Assembly (NCBI RefSeq): GCF_002979515.1
Contig: NZ_PCPA01000001.1
Span: 186,001-250,000, forward strand
Length of the DNA stretch: 64,000 bases
From: Microbacterium sp. MYb54
GTDB taxonomy: Bacteria > Actinomycetota > Actinomycetes > Actinomycetales > Microbacteriaceae
Direction: 5' to 3'
Positions 1-8,591 of this stretch are shown here, piece after piece. Below the pieces are notes generated by a model that was given only the letters and a program-made list of their open reading frames with translations, did not search any database and was not told the origin of the DNA. Made by a program: the position numbers and the translations under genes. Position 1 is the stretch's first letter, and each line of letters opens with the position of its first letter.

Positions 1-27
1 GCCCTCGTGCCGGCCGGCGCACACTGA
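1..27 (+). CDS. 3' end of an upstream gene (partial)
   Basis: Reading in frame from base 1 gives eight codons (ALVPAGAH) and then TGA at 25-27, 33 nt before the next start. This could be the tail of the preceding gene of the same operon. Too little is visible to name a family, and another frame could be the true one. Confidence 0.3.
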   Translation, partial: ALVPAGAH

Positions 28-60
28 GCTCGACCCTCGCACTGACAAGGAGCGCATCAC

Positions 61-1638
61 GTGACCACACGTCCCGAAGCCCACGAGATCTGGATGGGTC
101 CTCTTCCGACCGTCGCCGACGGCGGGCTCTCGAGGCCCCGTATCGGCATCGCAGGGATCTCGATCGAGTCGAGCACGTTCTCCCCTCACATCTCCGGGGA
201 CGAGGCCTTCACGGTCCGCACCGGAGAGACGCTGCGGGCGTACTACCCCTTCCTCGATGACGGGCGTGAGCTCGCCGCCGCTGCCGAGTGGGTACCGCTC
301 ACGCACGGTCGCTCACTGCCCGGAGGCGCCGTGGCGCCAGACACCTATCGGCGGATGAAGGACGCGATCATCACGGGCATCCGCGAGCACGGCCCCTTCG
401 ACGGGTTCTTCTTCGACATCCACGGCGCGATGAGCGTCGTCGGGATGGACGACGCCGAGGGCGACCTCGCGCTCGCGGTACGTGCGGCGCTCGGCCCGGA
501 CACCCTGGTGTCGACCTCGATGGACTTGCACGGCAACGTCTCCGAGGTGCTGCGCGACGCGGTCGATCTGCTGACCTGCTACCGGATGGCGCCGCACGAG
601 GACTGGATGAACACCAAGGAGCGTGCGGTGTGGAATCTGCTCGCCCGGCTGCGAGGGCCGTACGGCACCGACCCGCTGCGTCGCCGCCCGTTCTCGGCGT
701 GGGTGCCTGTCCCGGTGCTCCTGCCCGGTGAGAAGACAAGCACCCGCCTCGAACCCGCACGCAGCATCTACGCAGAGCTGCCGGTCATCGAGGCGCTTCC
801 CGGCGTCGTCGACGCCTCGGTCTGGATCGGCTACGCGTGGGCGGATGAACCGCGGTGCCAGGCGTACGTCGTGGTGACCGGAGACGACGAGGACCTGATC
901 GCGCGCGAGGCGGAGCGCGTGGCGCGGATGTTCTGGGACGCTCGTGAGGACTTCGTGTTCGTGGCCGAGACCGGCTCGCTCGACGAGGCGCTCGAGAAGG
1001 CCCTCGCCGCGGATGCCCCGCACCCGTATCTGATCTCGGACTCCGGCGACAACCCGACCGCCGGCGGAGCGGGCGACGTGACCTGGACTCTGGCGCACCT
1101 GATCGAGCGTCCGGAGCTCACCGACGGTAGCCACACCACCCTGGTCGCTTCGATCTTCGATCGCAGGGCCGTCGCGCACGCGGTCGTCGCCGGCGTCGGT
1201 GCCGCCGTCACGCTCGATGCCGGCGCCGGGGTCGACGCGGGCCCGCATGGCCCTGTGGCGATCACCGGGACCGTGTTCTCCATCACCGAGGGCGATTCGG
1301 ACGCGGGAACACAGGTCGTGATCGAGGTGGGCGGACTGCGCGCCATCATCACCGAGCGCCGCAAGCCGTTCCACCACCTCTCGGACTTCCGGATCCTGGG
1401 CCTCGAGCCCACGACCGCCGACATCGTCGTGGTGAAGATCGGCTACCTCGAGCCCGAGCTGTACGAGCTCGCTGCGGGGTGGACCCTCGCCCTGACACCC
1501 GGCGGCGTCGACCAGGACCTCCTGCGTCTGGGGCATCACAGCCTGCAGTCCGGTGTCTATCCCTTCGACCTGGACGGGGATCCCGACCTGACAGCGGTGG
1601 TCGTCCGCCGCGGAGCCTTCGAGGAGCAGAACGCATGA
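61..1638 (+). CDS. M81 family metallopeptidase (MlrC-like)
   Basis: Predicted zinc-dependent hydrolase of the M81/MlrC family (microcystinase-related), 525 aa, the usual length. No signal peptide is visible, so it is probably cytoplasmic. The N-terminal DUF1485-type domain carries the family blocks GIAGISIESSTFSP (about residues 30-43), FFFDIHGAM (about 119-127), SMDLHGN (about 152-158) and YRMAPHED (about 174-181), which hold the likely zinc-binding Asp and His residues. The MlrC C-terminal domain follows with GDNPTAGGAGDV. The start is GTG at 61 behind AAGGAG at 46-51. Its stop overlaps the fucosidase start (ATGA), so the two are translationally coupled, which suggests catabolism of an imported amide or peptide-linked glycoconjugate. 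The natural substrate cannot be read from the sequence. Confidence 0.87.
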   Translation: MTTRPEAHEIWMGPLPTVADGGLSRPRIGIAGISIESSTFSPHISGDEAFTVRTGETLRAYYPFLDDGRELAAAAEWVPLTHGRSLPGGAVAPDTYRRMKDAIITGIREHGPFDGFFFDIHGAMSVVGMDDAEGDLALAVRAALGPDTLVSTSMDLHGNVSEVLRDAVDLLTCYRMAPHEDWMNTKERAVWNLLARLRGPYGTDPLRRRPFSAWVPVPVLLPGEKTSTRLEPARSIYAELPVIEALPGVVDASVWIGYAWADEPRCQAYVVVTGDDEDLIAREAERVARMFWDAREDFVFVAETGSLDEALEKALAADAPHPYLISDSGDNPTAGGAGDVTWTLAHLIERPELTDGSHTTLVASIFDRRAVAHAVVAGVGAAVTLDAGAGVDAGPHGPVAITGTVFSITEGDSDAGTQVVIEVGGLRAIITERRKPFHHLSDFRILGLEPTTADIVVVKIGYLEPELYELAAGWTLALTPGGVDQDLLRLGHHSLQSGVYPFDLDGDPDLTAVVVRRGAFEEQNA

Positions 1639-2975
1639 TGAATTTCGAGAAGCGCACGGGCCCGGACTTCGGGGCGAGTGCTCCGGTGTATCCGACGCAG
1701 GGTGTGCCCGACTGGTATCGCGACGCGAAGCTCGGCTTCTTCGTGCACTGGGGGCTCTACTCGGTGCCGGCGTGGGCGGTGCAGCACGGTGAGGGCGTGA
1801 ACATCCCCACCGAAGACGCCTATGCCTGGCACCAGTACGCCGAGTGGTACGGCAACACGGTGCGGATCGCGGGCAGCCCGACGTGGGAGCGGCATCAGCA
1901 GCTCTTCGGACCGGGCACCTCTTACGAGGACCTGGCGGATCAGTGGGATGCCACGTCCTTCGACGCGGATGCGTTCGTCGGCGAGCTCGTCGGCGCGGGC
2001 GCGAAGTACATCGTCCCCACCACGAAGCACCACGAGGGCTTCTGCCTGTGGGACACGGCAACGACCGGCTTCAACGCGGCCGCTCGGGGCCCGCGCCGTG
2101 ACCTGATCTCCGAGTTCCACGACGCCACCCGTCGAGCGGGCGCGAAGTTCGGCGTCTACTACTCCGGAGCGCTCGACTGGCACGTGAGCGATTTCCCACC
2201 GATCGAGTCCGACACCGATCTGTTCCGCTTCCGCCGCAACGACGCCCACTTCGCCCGGTACTCGGCCGCGCAGCTCGACGAGCTCGTGGCGCGATTCTCG
2301 CCGGACGTGCTCTGGAACGACATCGAGTGGCCTGACGGGGGCAAAGGCCGGGACGAGTTCGCGGTCGCCGCACTCCTGGAGCGATACTTCGACGCAGTGC
2401 CCGATGGTGTGGTCAACGACCGCTGGGGTGTGCCCTACTACGGCTTCCTGACGCGGGAGTACACGGACATCCCCGAGATCATCCCGGAGCCGTGGGAGTC
2501 GACGCGCGGCCTCGGCTACTCGTTCGGCTTCAACCAGGCCGAGGACGAGCGGCACTCGCTGTCCGGTGCGGCGCTGATCCGGCTGCTCGTCGATGTCGTG
2601 GCGAAGAACGGCAATCTGCTGATCAACGTGGGTCCCGCAGCCGACGGTTCGATCCCGGAGCTGCAGCGGCGTGCGATGCGCGAGCTGGGTGCGTGGTTGC
2701 AGACGAACGGCGGCGCGATCTACGGCACGCGTCCGTGGATCCGGATGGGGGAGCGCAACGGCGCCCCGCGTCGCTACACGACCACGGGGTCGACCGTGCA
2801 CGTGCACGCTCTCGACCCGAGCGTCGGCACGCTCGAACTGCCCGACGAGCTCCTGGCGTCAGACCTGCGCTGGGTCGACGGCAGCATCGTGGAGCGGTCT
2901 GTCGACGACAGCACGGTCGTGGTGATCCCCGCAGGGCTCCGCGGCGAGGCTGTCGCGGTTCTTTCCGCAGGCTGA
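1635..2975 (+). CDS. Alpha-L-fucosidase, GH29
   Basis: Retaining glycoside hydrolase that releases terminal L-fucose, 446 aa. It has the GH29 hallmarks: KLGFFVHWGLYSVPAW near the N terminus, KHHEGFCLWDT (active-site His pair), and the nucleophile motif VLWNDIEW with Asp about residue 229. A small C-terminal beta domain follows (about 360-446). No signal peptide is visible, so it probably acts on fucosides imported by a transporter. The start chosen is ATG 1635, because it forms ATGA with the stop of the metallopeptidase and the family's N-terminal motifs begin right after it. An in-frame start further upstream would add 52 Arg/Pro-rich residues. A strong bidirectional terminator follows. Confidence 0.93.
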   Translation: MMNFEKRTGPDFGASAPVYPTQGVPDWYRDAKLGFFVHWGLYSVPAWAVQHGEGVNIPTEDAYAWHQYAEWYGNTVRIAGSPTWERHQQLFGPGTSYEDLADQWDATSFDADAFVGELVGAGAKYIVPTTKHHEGFCLWDTATTGFNAAARGPRRDLISEFHDATRRAGAKFGVYYSGALDWHVSDFPPIESDTDLFRFRRNDAHFARYSAAQLDELVARFSPDVLWNDIEWPDGGKGRDEFAVAALLERYFDAVPDGVVNDRWGVPYYGFLTREYTDIPEIIPEPWESTRGLGYSFGFNQAEDERHSLSGAALIRLLVDVVAKNGNLLINVGPAADGSIPELQRRAMRELGAWLQTNGGAIYGTRPWIRMGERNGAPRRYTTTGSTVHVHALDPSVGTLELPDELLASDLRWVDGSIVERSVDDSTVVVIPAGLRGEAVAVLSAG

Positions 2976-2996
2976 AACGGATCGGATCGCGACGAC

Positions 2997-3034
2997 GTGA
3001 TGGCCCTCCCGAGCGGATTCGGGAGGGCCATCAC
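2997..3034. terminator. Bidirectional terminator between fucosidase and FAD/Fe-S dehydrogenase
   Basis: Perfect 16-bp stem (GTGATGGCCCTCCCGA, 2997-3012, pairing with 3019-3034) around a 6-nt loop, placed between two convergent genes. It lacks a long U tract, as is usual in high-GC actinobacteria. Confidence 0.85.
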
Positions 3035-3049
3035 TGTGTGTGCGGGGCG

Positions 3050-5884
3050 TCAGGGCCGGGTGAGTTCCTCGAGCACTTCGATCACGTGGCGGTACGGCCG
3101 GCCGGTGGCGCGCGTCATACCGATCTCGCAGGTGCGGTTGGCCGAGACGAACGCATCGAAACCGCCGCGCTCGCTCTCGGCGTCGGCGATCTCCGCGGAC
3201 TCCTGGGCGGTCGCGCTGGCGGTCAGCTCCGGATGCAGCATCCCGCGGTCACCGGCGAACGCACAGCAGCCCCAGCCTTCCGGGACGAACACGTCGTCGG
3301 CGACAGCCTCGGCGATAGCGGTGAGTGCTCCCGTCGCCCCGAGCGCAGTCGTGGAGCAGGTCGGGTGCACGGCGACGGTCGGGAGCTTCTCCGACACGCT
3401 CAGCTTCGGCAGCACCTCGCGAGCCACGAAGGTCGTCGCGTCCTCGATCCGCAGGCCCGCGTAGCGGGGATTCTTCGCGACGGACTGCGCGAGCATCACG
3501 TCGAGGCCCTCGGTGCACGAGGCGGCGTCGCACACCACGGGAAGCTCGCCGTGTCGGCTGGCCTCCCAGAGCGAGTCGAGCACCCGGTCCGACATGAGCG
3601 CATAGCCGTCGAGATGGCCCTTCGACTTCCACGGCGTGCCGCAGCAGAGTCCGCCGTTCTCCTCCGGGATCACGACCGGGATACCTGCACGGTCCAGCAG
3701 AGCGCTCAGTGCATCCCGCGAGCCCTGGCCCTCTGCTTCTGCGCCGAACATGGTGCCGATGCAGGCGCCGAAGAAGACGGCCTGCGCATCGGGCGGCGAT
3801 TCGGGTCGTGGCGGCTTCGAACCGCCGTGGGGGAGCCCGCCGTCGTAGAGAGGCACGGTGTCGGCGCCCAGGACGGCGCGGCCGACGTGTGTCACCCCAC
3901 GCACGAGCGCAGCGGGGAGGGCATCGGCGACGGTGAGTGCGACACCTCCGGCGCGGGTGACCGTGCCCCAGTGCTTGGCGGCGGCGCCCCACACGGCGCC
4001 CTCGACCGCATTCGTCTGCTCCGCCCGAAGACGGCGCACGAGGTCGCCGGTGTTGATGTCGACCGGGCACGCCACGCCACACATGCCGTCGACCGCGCAG
4101 GTCTGCACGCCGTCGTAGTCGTAGTCCTTCTGCAGGTCTCGCAGCAGCTCGGTATCGCCCTGTTCCTCGGCCCACGCCATGTCGCGGCGGATGACGATGC
4201 GCTGTCGAGGGGTGAGCGTGATGCTCTTGCTCGGGCAGGTCGGTTCGCAGTAGCCGCACTCGACGCAGCGGTCGACCTCCTTCTCGACCGTCGGCACCCG
4301 CTTGAGGTCGTGCAGGTACGAGTCGGGGTCGTCGGAGAGGACCACTCCCGGGTTCAGGATGCCGTCGGGGTCGAGGAGGCTCTTGATCTCCCACATCATG
4401 TCGGTGAGCTCGTCGCCGTACTGGCGACGCACGAACGGTGCCATGATGCGTCCGGTGCCGTGCTCAGCCTTGAGGGACCCCTGCTGCGACAGCACGAGCT
4501 CGACCAGGTCGTCGGTGAAGCGCCGGTAGCGGGCGACGCTGTCGGCATCGTCGAAGCGCTCGTTGAGCAGGAAGTGGACGTTGCCGTCTTTGGCGTGCCC
4601 GAAGATGACGGAGCCCTCGTAGCCGTGCTCGGCGAACAGCTCGATCAGACGCTCGCAGGTGTGCAGCAGTCGCGGCACGGGGACCACGATGTCTTCGAGA
4701 AGCGCGGTTGTGCCGGACGGGCGGGCGCCGGCCACCGCGGTGTAGAGGCCCTTGCGAACGTGCCACAGCGCGGCACGTTCGCCTGCATCCGTGGTGAGGC
4801 GCGGGGCGACGGCCAGCGGCAGGGCTTCGAAGTGCGTCTGTGCGGCCGAACGCGCCTCCTCGAGCGCATCCGCATCGGCGGCATGGACCTCGACCAGGAG
4901 CGCGGCATGACCCCGGACCTCGATCTCGGCGATGGCGCCCGGCACGTCGCTCAGCCCCTGTGCGACGCGCAGAGATGCCGCATCCATCAGCTCGATCGTG
5001 GCGAGGCCGAGGCGAGCCAGGTCGGGAAGCGCGGTCATCGCGGCCGACAGCGTCTCGAACACGAGCAGCCCCGTCGCGATCGACGGACGAACCTCGATCG
5101 TGCGGAAGCGAGCCTCTGCGACGAAGGCGAGCGTGCCCTCGGAGCCGATGATGAGGTGCTCGAGGATACGTACCGGGTCGTCGAAGTCGAGCAGCGCGTT
5201 GAGCCCGTACCCCATGGTGTTCTTCATCGAGAACTGCTGGCGGAGGAACGCGACGTGCTCGGGCGAGGCGAGCAGACGTGCCCGCAGGGAGAGGAGCCCG
5301 TCGGCGATCGCGGGTTCTGCCGCGCGCAGCAGCTCGTTCGCATCCGGTCGGCCGGTATCGAGTATCGTGCCGCTCGGGAGCACGATCGTCATCGACTCGA
5401 TGGTCTGGTAGGAGTTCTCGGTGATTCCGCACGCCATGCCGCTGGAGTTGTTCGCGACGACCCCGCCGATCGTGCAGGCGATCTCGCTCGCGGGGTCGGG
5501 GCCGAGCTTGCGGCGATACCGGGTGAGTCTGGTGTTGACCTGGCGCACGGTCGCGCCGGGGCCGACGCACACCGTGGCGCCGTCGTCCTCCACACGGATG
5601 GAGCGGAAGTTGCTGCGGGTGTCGACGAGGATGTCGCCGCTCACGCTCTGCCCGGAGAGGCTCGTACCTCCGGATCGGAACGTCATGGTGCGCCCGGCGG
5701 CGCGGACGGCTCCGAACGCGTTCGCGACGCCCTCGGCGTCTGCCGGGGAGAGGACCGCGTCGGGGATCAGGAGGTAGTGCGAAGCATCGTGCGCCCTGGC
5801 GAAGCGGTCGATGGAGCGTGAGTGAACCTGCGTCGTCGAGCCCAGCAGGGCGGGATCGAGCGGTTCGACGAGTGTGGTCGGCAC
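3050..5884 (-). CDS. FAD-binding and Fe-S-binding oxidoreductase (D-lactate/2-hydroxyacid dehydrogenase type)
   Basis: Large 944-aa two-part dehydrogenase. The N-terminal half has a PCMH-type FAD-binding domain (TFRSGGTSLSGQSVSGD, GVVANNSSGMACG) and the FAD-oxidase C-terminal domain typical of D-lactate/D-2-hydroxyglutarate dehydrogenases (HGTGR near residue 455). The C-terminal half is GlpC-like: two 4Fe-4S motifs (CVECGYCEPTCP and CAVDGMCGVACP) and two CCG-type cysteine-rich regions (GLCCGTPW and GWGCCAFAGDRG). Such proteins oxidise 2-hydroxy acids and pass electrons to the respiratory chain. The start is GTG at 5884 behind GGAGCAGAGGAG; a longer reading frame would run into the divergent regulator. 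It is transcribed divergently from a GntR/FCD gene, with a FadR-type operator in between. D-lactate is the likeliest substrate by family, not proven. Confidence 0.88.
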   Translation of the reverse strand: MPTTLVEPLDPALLGSTTQVHSRSIDRFARAHDASHYLLIPDAVLSPADAEGVANAFGAVRAAGRTMTFRSGGTSLSGQSVSGDILVDTRSNFRSIRVEDDGATVCVGPGATVRQVNTRLTRYRRKLGPDPASEIACTIGGVVANNSSGMACGITENSYQTIESMTIVLPSGTILDTGRPDANELLRAAEPAIADGLLSLRARLLASPEHVAFLRQQFSMKNTMGYGLNALLDFDDPVRILEHLIIGSEGTLAFVAEARFRTIEVRPSIATGLLVFETLSAAMTALPDLARLGLATIELMDAASLRVAQGLSDVPGAIAEIEVRGHAALLVEVHAADADALEEARSAAQTHFEALPLAVAPRLTTDAGERAALWHVRKGLYTAVAGARPSGTTALLEDIVVPVPRLLHTCERLIELFAEHGYEGSVIFGHAKDGNVHFLLNERFDDADSVARYRRFTDDLVELVLSQQGSLKAEHGTGRIMAPFVRRQYGDELTDMMWEIKSLLDPDGILNPGVVLSDDPDSYLHDLKRVPTVEKEVDRCVECGYCEPTCPSKSITLTPRQRIVIRRDMAWAEEQGDTELLRDLQKDYDYDGVQTCAVDGMCGVACPVDINTGDLVRRLRAEQTNAVEGAVWGAAAKHWGTVTRAGGVALTVADALPAALVRGVTHVGRAVLGADTVPLYDGGLPHGGSKPPRPESPPDAQAVFFGACIGTMFGAEAEGQGSRDALSALLDRAGIPVVIPEENGGLCCGTPWKSKGHLDGYALMSDRVLDSLWEASRHGELPVVCDAASCTEGLDVMLAQSVAKNPRYAGLRIEDATTFVAREVLPKLSVSEKLPTVAVHPTCSTTALGATGALTAIAEAVADDVFVPEGWGCCAFAGDRGMLHPELTASATAQESAEIADAESERGGFDAFVSANRTCEIGMTRATGRPYRHVIEVLEELTRP

Positions 5885-5909
5885 GGTGCTCCTCTGCTCC
5901 GTCGAAAGA

Positions 5910-5920
5910 TTGTCAGACAA
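5910..5920. promoter_or_regulatory. GntR/FadR-type operator
   Basis: TTGTCAGACAA is an 11-bp inverted repeat around a central base and fits the FadR-subfamily consensus TNGTNNNACNA exactly. It lies between the divergent dehydrogenase and GntR genes, 25 nt upstream of the dehydrogenase start and 37 nt upstream of the regulator start. Confidence 0.75.
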
Positions 5921-5945
5921 GTGTACCGACTCGCGATGCCTTCGA

Positions 5946-5951
5946 TAGGCT
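5946..5951 (+). promoter_or_regulatory. -10 box (leaderless) of the GntR/FCD gene
   Basis: TAGGCT followed by 6 nt (GACCGG) and then the ATG. There is no Shine-Dalgarno sequence, so the mRNA probably starts at the A of the start codon. Confidence 0.65.
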
Positions 5952-5957
5952 GACCGG

Positions 5958-6620
5958 ATGACCACGACCTCGGAGGCACCGCTCGGGATCATCGGTGTCG
6001 TGGATGCCGTCACCGCGCAGCTGCGCAGACGCATCCTCAGCGGCGAGATCCGTTCCGGCGCCCCCGTCACCGAAGCTGCGGTCTCGCAGACTTTCGGCGT
6101 CGCGAGGCCCAGCGCGAAGGCTGCGATCGAACAGCTCGTCGCGAATGGACTCCTGGTGCGGACTGCGCATCGGAGTGCTCGTGTGGTCGGGATCGACCCC
6201 GAGACCGTGCGCGACGTCTATCGCACGAGGGCACGTCTGGAGAGCGCCGCTCTGCGTGAGCTCGCGACGACGAGGACCGTGCCGCAGGCGGCCGTCGACG
6301 CGAACGCCGAGATCGTCGGGATGCCTCCGGGGCCTGACCCGGCGACCGTCGACCCCGACCTGCGTTTCCATACCGCACTCATCGACGCGCTCGAGAGCGA
6401 GCGCACCGGCCGGATGTATCTCAGCGTCCTCGACGAGGTGCGACTGTGCATGGCGCAGGTGCAGGGCCGACGGCTGCTCGACGCATCAGTGATCGCCGCC
6501 CAGCACGCCGAGATCCTCGACGCCGTCGCATCAGGGGAAGGGCAGCGCGCCGCCGATCTTCTCGAAGCTCACCTCTCCTCGGCCGAGGAGAGGCTCGTGG
6601 AGGCGCTCGACGCGGACTAG
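5958..6620 (+). CDS. GntR family transcriptional regulator, FCD (FadR) subfamily
   Basis: DNA-binding repressor, 220 aa. The winged helix-turn-helix is at about residues 12-75 (RRRILSGEIRSGAPVTEAAV, then SQTFGVARPSAKAAIEQL). The all-helical FCD ligand-binding domain follows (about 85-215), with conserved metal-site positions in DLRFHTALI, AQHAEILDAV and LEAHL. It is divergent from the FAD/Fe-S dehydrogenase and likely controls it in response to the hydroxyacid substrate, as LldR/GlcC-type regulators do; this is inference from the operator match and position. The start is leaderless ATG 5958. It converges on the next gene with a 13-nt gap. Confidence 0.88.
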   Translation: MTTTSEAPLGIIGVVDAVTAQLRRRILSGEIRSGAPVTEAAVSQTFGVARPSAKAAIEQLVANGLLVRTAHRSARVVGIDPETVRDVYRTRARLESAALRELATTRTVPQAAVDANAEIVGMPPGPDPATVDPDLRFHTALIDALESERTGRMYLSVLDEVRLCMAQVQGRRLLDASVIAAQHAEILDAVASGEGQRAADLLEAHLSSAEERLVEALDAD

Positions 6621-6633
6621 CGCCGAGGGTCCG

Positions 6634-7587
6634 TCACTCGGCCGGGGCCTCCTCGACCACGATCGGCGCTTCGGAGGGGTCGGCCCAGACCGGCTGCGGA
6701 AGAACGGTGTCGACCTGGCCCGCCTGGATCTCGCGCAGCGCCTCGGCGATCTCCTCGTCATTCGTCGGGACGGGAAGGTCGCAGGCGCGCAGTTCGGAGG
6801 CGAACTGGAGCGTCAGCCGGATCTTGCCGGCTTCGACGGCTTCTGCGGTCGTGCCGGTGCGGATCTCGCTGCCGGTCTGGATCGCGGAGACCTCGTCGCA
6901 CACGTGGTAGACCTTGCCGCCGTCGACCCAGACGACCTCGTCCTTGCCGAGGAGCTGGATCACCGCGGACTGATCGGCGGTGTACTGCTCGACCGACGGC
7001 GGGGCGAAGTCCACGCCGATGAAGACCGCGAGAGCGGCGAGCGCGACGCCGACGATGCCGGCCGTGGTCTTCTGCCCCTTGTCCATGTCCTTGTTCAGGA
7101 AGATCAGGATGACGAGGGGGAGGAACGCGACGATAGCGATGATCGCCCCGAGCTGGTTCTGTACGAAGAACCGTGTCTTGTCGGCCTTGCGGGCGGGATC
7201 GAGGCGGTTCGCCTTCTTCCACAGCACCGATCCGGTGATCGACAGTGCGGCGATCACGACGAGCAGCACGAGGAGGGTGATGAACGCCCACTGAGGGAAA
7301 GTCGCGGTGACGCCGTGCTCCTCAAGGAGGCCGGTGTCGGGGTTGCGCACGAGGGTGCCGTCTTCTCCGACGAACACACGCTGTCGCAGGAGCCAGAAGA
7401 TGCCGACGGCCTCTCCGATGATGGCCACCGCCCAAAGGATCGCGGCGATCCAGCGGAAGCGGGTGGCCTTCGCCTTTGCAGTGGCGGTCGGGACCCAGCC
7501 GGCGGGCGGCTCGGAGTTCGCGCCGTTCACCGACGGTTCGACGCCGGCGTTGGTCTTGTCGCTCTCGGCCTTGTCGCTCGCAGCCAC
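6634..7587 (-). CDS. Actinobacterial multi-pass membrane protein, unknown function
   Basis: 317 aa, not assigned to a characterised family. A hydrophilic N-terminal stretch (about 40 aa, Ala/Glu/Lys-rich) is followed by membrane segments at about 44-68, 98-118, 146-165 and 176-192. A C-terminal domain of about 120 residues (203-317) has only two Cys (CDEV and ACDLPVP). That soluble tail looks like a small folded domain, probably extracytoplasmic. The start is GTG 7587 behind GGAGGGAAAAGGGAG. It is divergent from the next two small membrane-protein genes, 84 nt apart. Nothing in the sequence gives a function. Confidence 0.75.
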   Translation of the reverse strand: MAASDKAESDKTNAGVEPSVNGANSEPPAGWVPTATAKAKATRFRWIAAILWAVAIIGEAVGIFWLLRQRVFVGEDGTLVRNPDTGLLEEHGVTATFPQWAFITLLVLLVVIAALSITGSVLWKKANRLDPARKADKTRFFVQNQLGAIIAIVAFLPLVILIFLNKDMDKGQKTTAGIVGVALAALAVFIGVDFAPPSVEQYTADQSAVIQLLGKDEVVWVDGGKVYHVCDEVSAIQTGSEIRTGTTAEAVEAGKIRLTLQFASELRACDLPVPTNDEEIAEALREIQAGQVDTVLPQPVWADPSEAPIVVEEAPAE

Positions 7588-7659
7588 GGTGCTCCCTTTT
7601 CCCTCCGATGCCCGCCGATCCGGCTCAAGGCAACCCCGAGCCTAGTGGAATCGGTGTCC

Positions 7660-7665
7660 TACGCT
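7660..7665 (+). promoter_or_regulatory. -10 box (leaderless) of the 7672 membrane gene
   Basis: TACGCT, 6-nt spacer GGGGAC, then ATG. No ribosome-binding site is visible. Confidence 0.6.
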
Positions 7666-7671
7666 GGGGAC

Positions 7672-8136
7672 ATGACTTCCGATTCCGACGACGCCCTCAA
7701 CTGGGATGGTGATGAGGCCGTTCCGCCGCAGGATCGCGCGCTTCCGCAGGGCTGGAACGCCGTCGGCAAGGGCAGTGACGACGTGGGCACCATCGAGGAT
7801 GACGGCACGATCACGCCCGCACAGGCGGACGAGCCCGCGGGGCTGAGCACGCCGATGCTGCTGCTGGTCGGCATCGTGGGCGGTGTCTACCTCCTCTACA
7901 CGATCGGCTGGATCGTCGGCGGACTCCGGCTCCAGCCGCTGGCGTCGTTCCTCGTCTCCGACGTGATGTTCCTGCCGTGGTTCTTCCTCGCTGTCGCGGC
8001 GCCCGCGCTGTGGTTCCTGGCGAGCTGGGTGCTCACGCGGGGGAGAGCGGCCTGGATCCGCGTCGCCGTGCTGCTCGCCGGAGTGGTCCTCCTCGTTCCC
8101 TGGCCCTTCGTCACTGTGGGGGTGATCGGATCATGA
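7672..8136 (+). CDS. Small three-TM membrane protein
   Basis: 154 aa. An acidic cytosolic N terminus of about 60 residues (rich in Asp, with VPPQDRALPQGW) is followed by three predicted membrane segments at about 63-85, 95-118 and 126-148. The family is conserved in Microbacteriaceae genomes but has no known function. The start is ATG 7672 right after a -10 box. Its stop overlaps the next start (ATGA), so it is coupled to another three-TM protein. The two may form one membrane complex, which is inference from coupling alone. Confidence 0.72.
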   Translation: MTSDSDDALNWDGDEAVPPQDRALPQGWNAVGKGSDDVGTIEDDGTITPAQADEPAGLSTPMLLLVGIVGGVYLLYTIGWIVGGLRLQPLASFLVSDVMFLPWFFLAVAAPALWFLASWVLTRGRAAWIRVAVLLAGVVLLVPWPFVTVGVIGS

Positions 8137-8468
8137 GCACCCCTCAGACCGCACAGCAGGTTTCTGCAGGATCGCCGCGCTGGCTCGTCGGACTCGTCAT
8201 CGGATTGGCGGGATTGTTCTACGCCTATGCGGTGTGGAACGCGGTGGCGCATCTGATCACGATGGCGCAGACCGGGCTCACCGGCGGTGGGTGGGCGACG
8301 CTGCTGTTCGGCGTGGTCTTCCCTGCCATCGTCTTCGCCTTCGCGTACGTCATCGGCAGGCGGCGTCGAGTGGGGGAGCTCGCCCTCGTGTTCCTTGCGG
8401 GCCTCGGCATCGTCGCGGTGTTCTGGATGAGCCTGATCGCGCTGAGCCTCACGATGCCGAGCGCCTGA
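8133..8468 (+). CDS. Small three-TM membrane protein
   Basis: 111 aa with three membrane segments at about 17-42, 51-73 and 80-104 and an RRRR positive-inside loop between the second and third (about 74-79). It is translated from an ATGA overlap with the preceding gene. Function unknown; small polytopic proteins of this kind lie near serA in related genomes, but there is no biochemical clue in the sequence. Confidence 0.7.
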   Translation: MSTPQTAQQVSAGSPRWLVGLVIGLAGLFYAYAVWNAVAHLITMAQTGLTGGGWATLLFGVVFPAIVFAFAYVIGRRRRVGELALVFLAGLGIVAVFWMSLIALSLTMPSA

Positions 8469-8518
8469 GACGCGGTTCGCGCGGCGTCACACGGCACGGA
8501 GCGTGGTGACTGCTCCGG

Positions 8519-8524
8519 TAGAGT
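8519..8524 (+). promoter_or_regulatory. Candidate -10 box of serA
   Basis: TAGAGT about 68 nt upstream of the serA start would give a 5' leader of about 60 nt. No amino-acid leader peptide was found in that leader. Confidence 0.4.
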
Positions 8525-8591
8525 TGACGCGATCGCGCCCCCATGGTGTGCGGCGCATCGGCCCCTGCCGCGCTGCCCCGAAGGATCCACT

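Noticed and set aside
313..2061. Long minus-strand frame opposite the metallopeptidase and fucosidase
   Set aside because: Composition is that of a GC-rich shadow frame and has no motif; the plus-strand genes are solid.
2492..5821. Very long open frame of more than 1100 codons on the plus strand opposite the FAD/Fe-S dehydrogenase
   Set aside because: It is a low-complexity Arg/Gly/Ala-rich antisense frame created by high GC; the minus-strand gene has clear FAD and Fe-S motifs.
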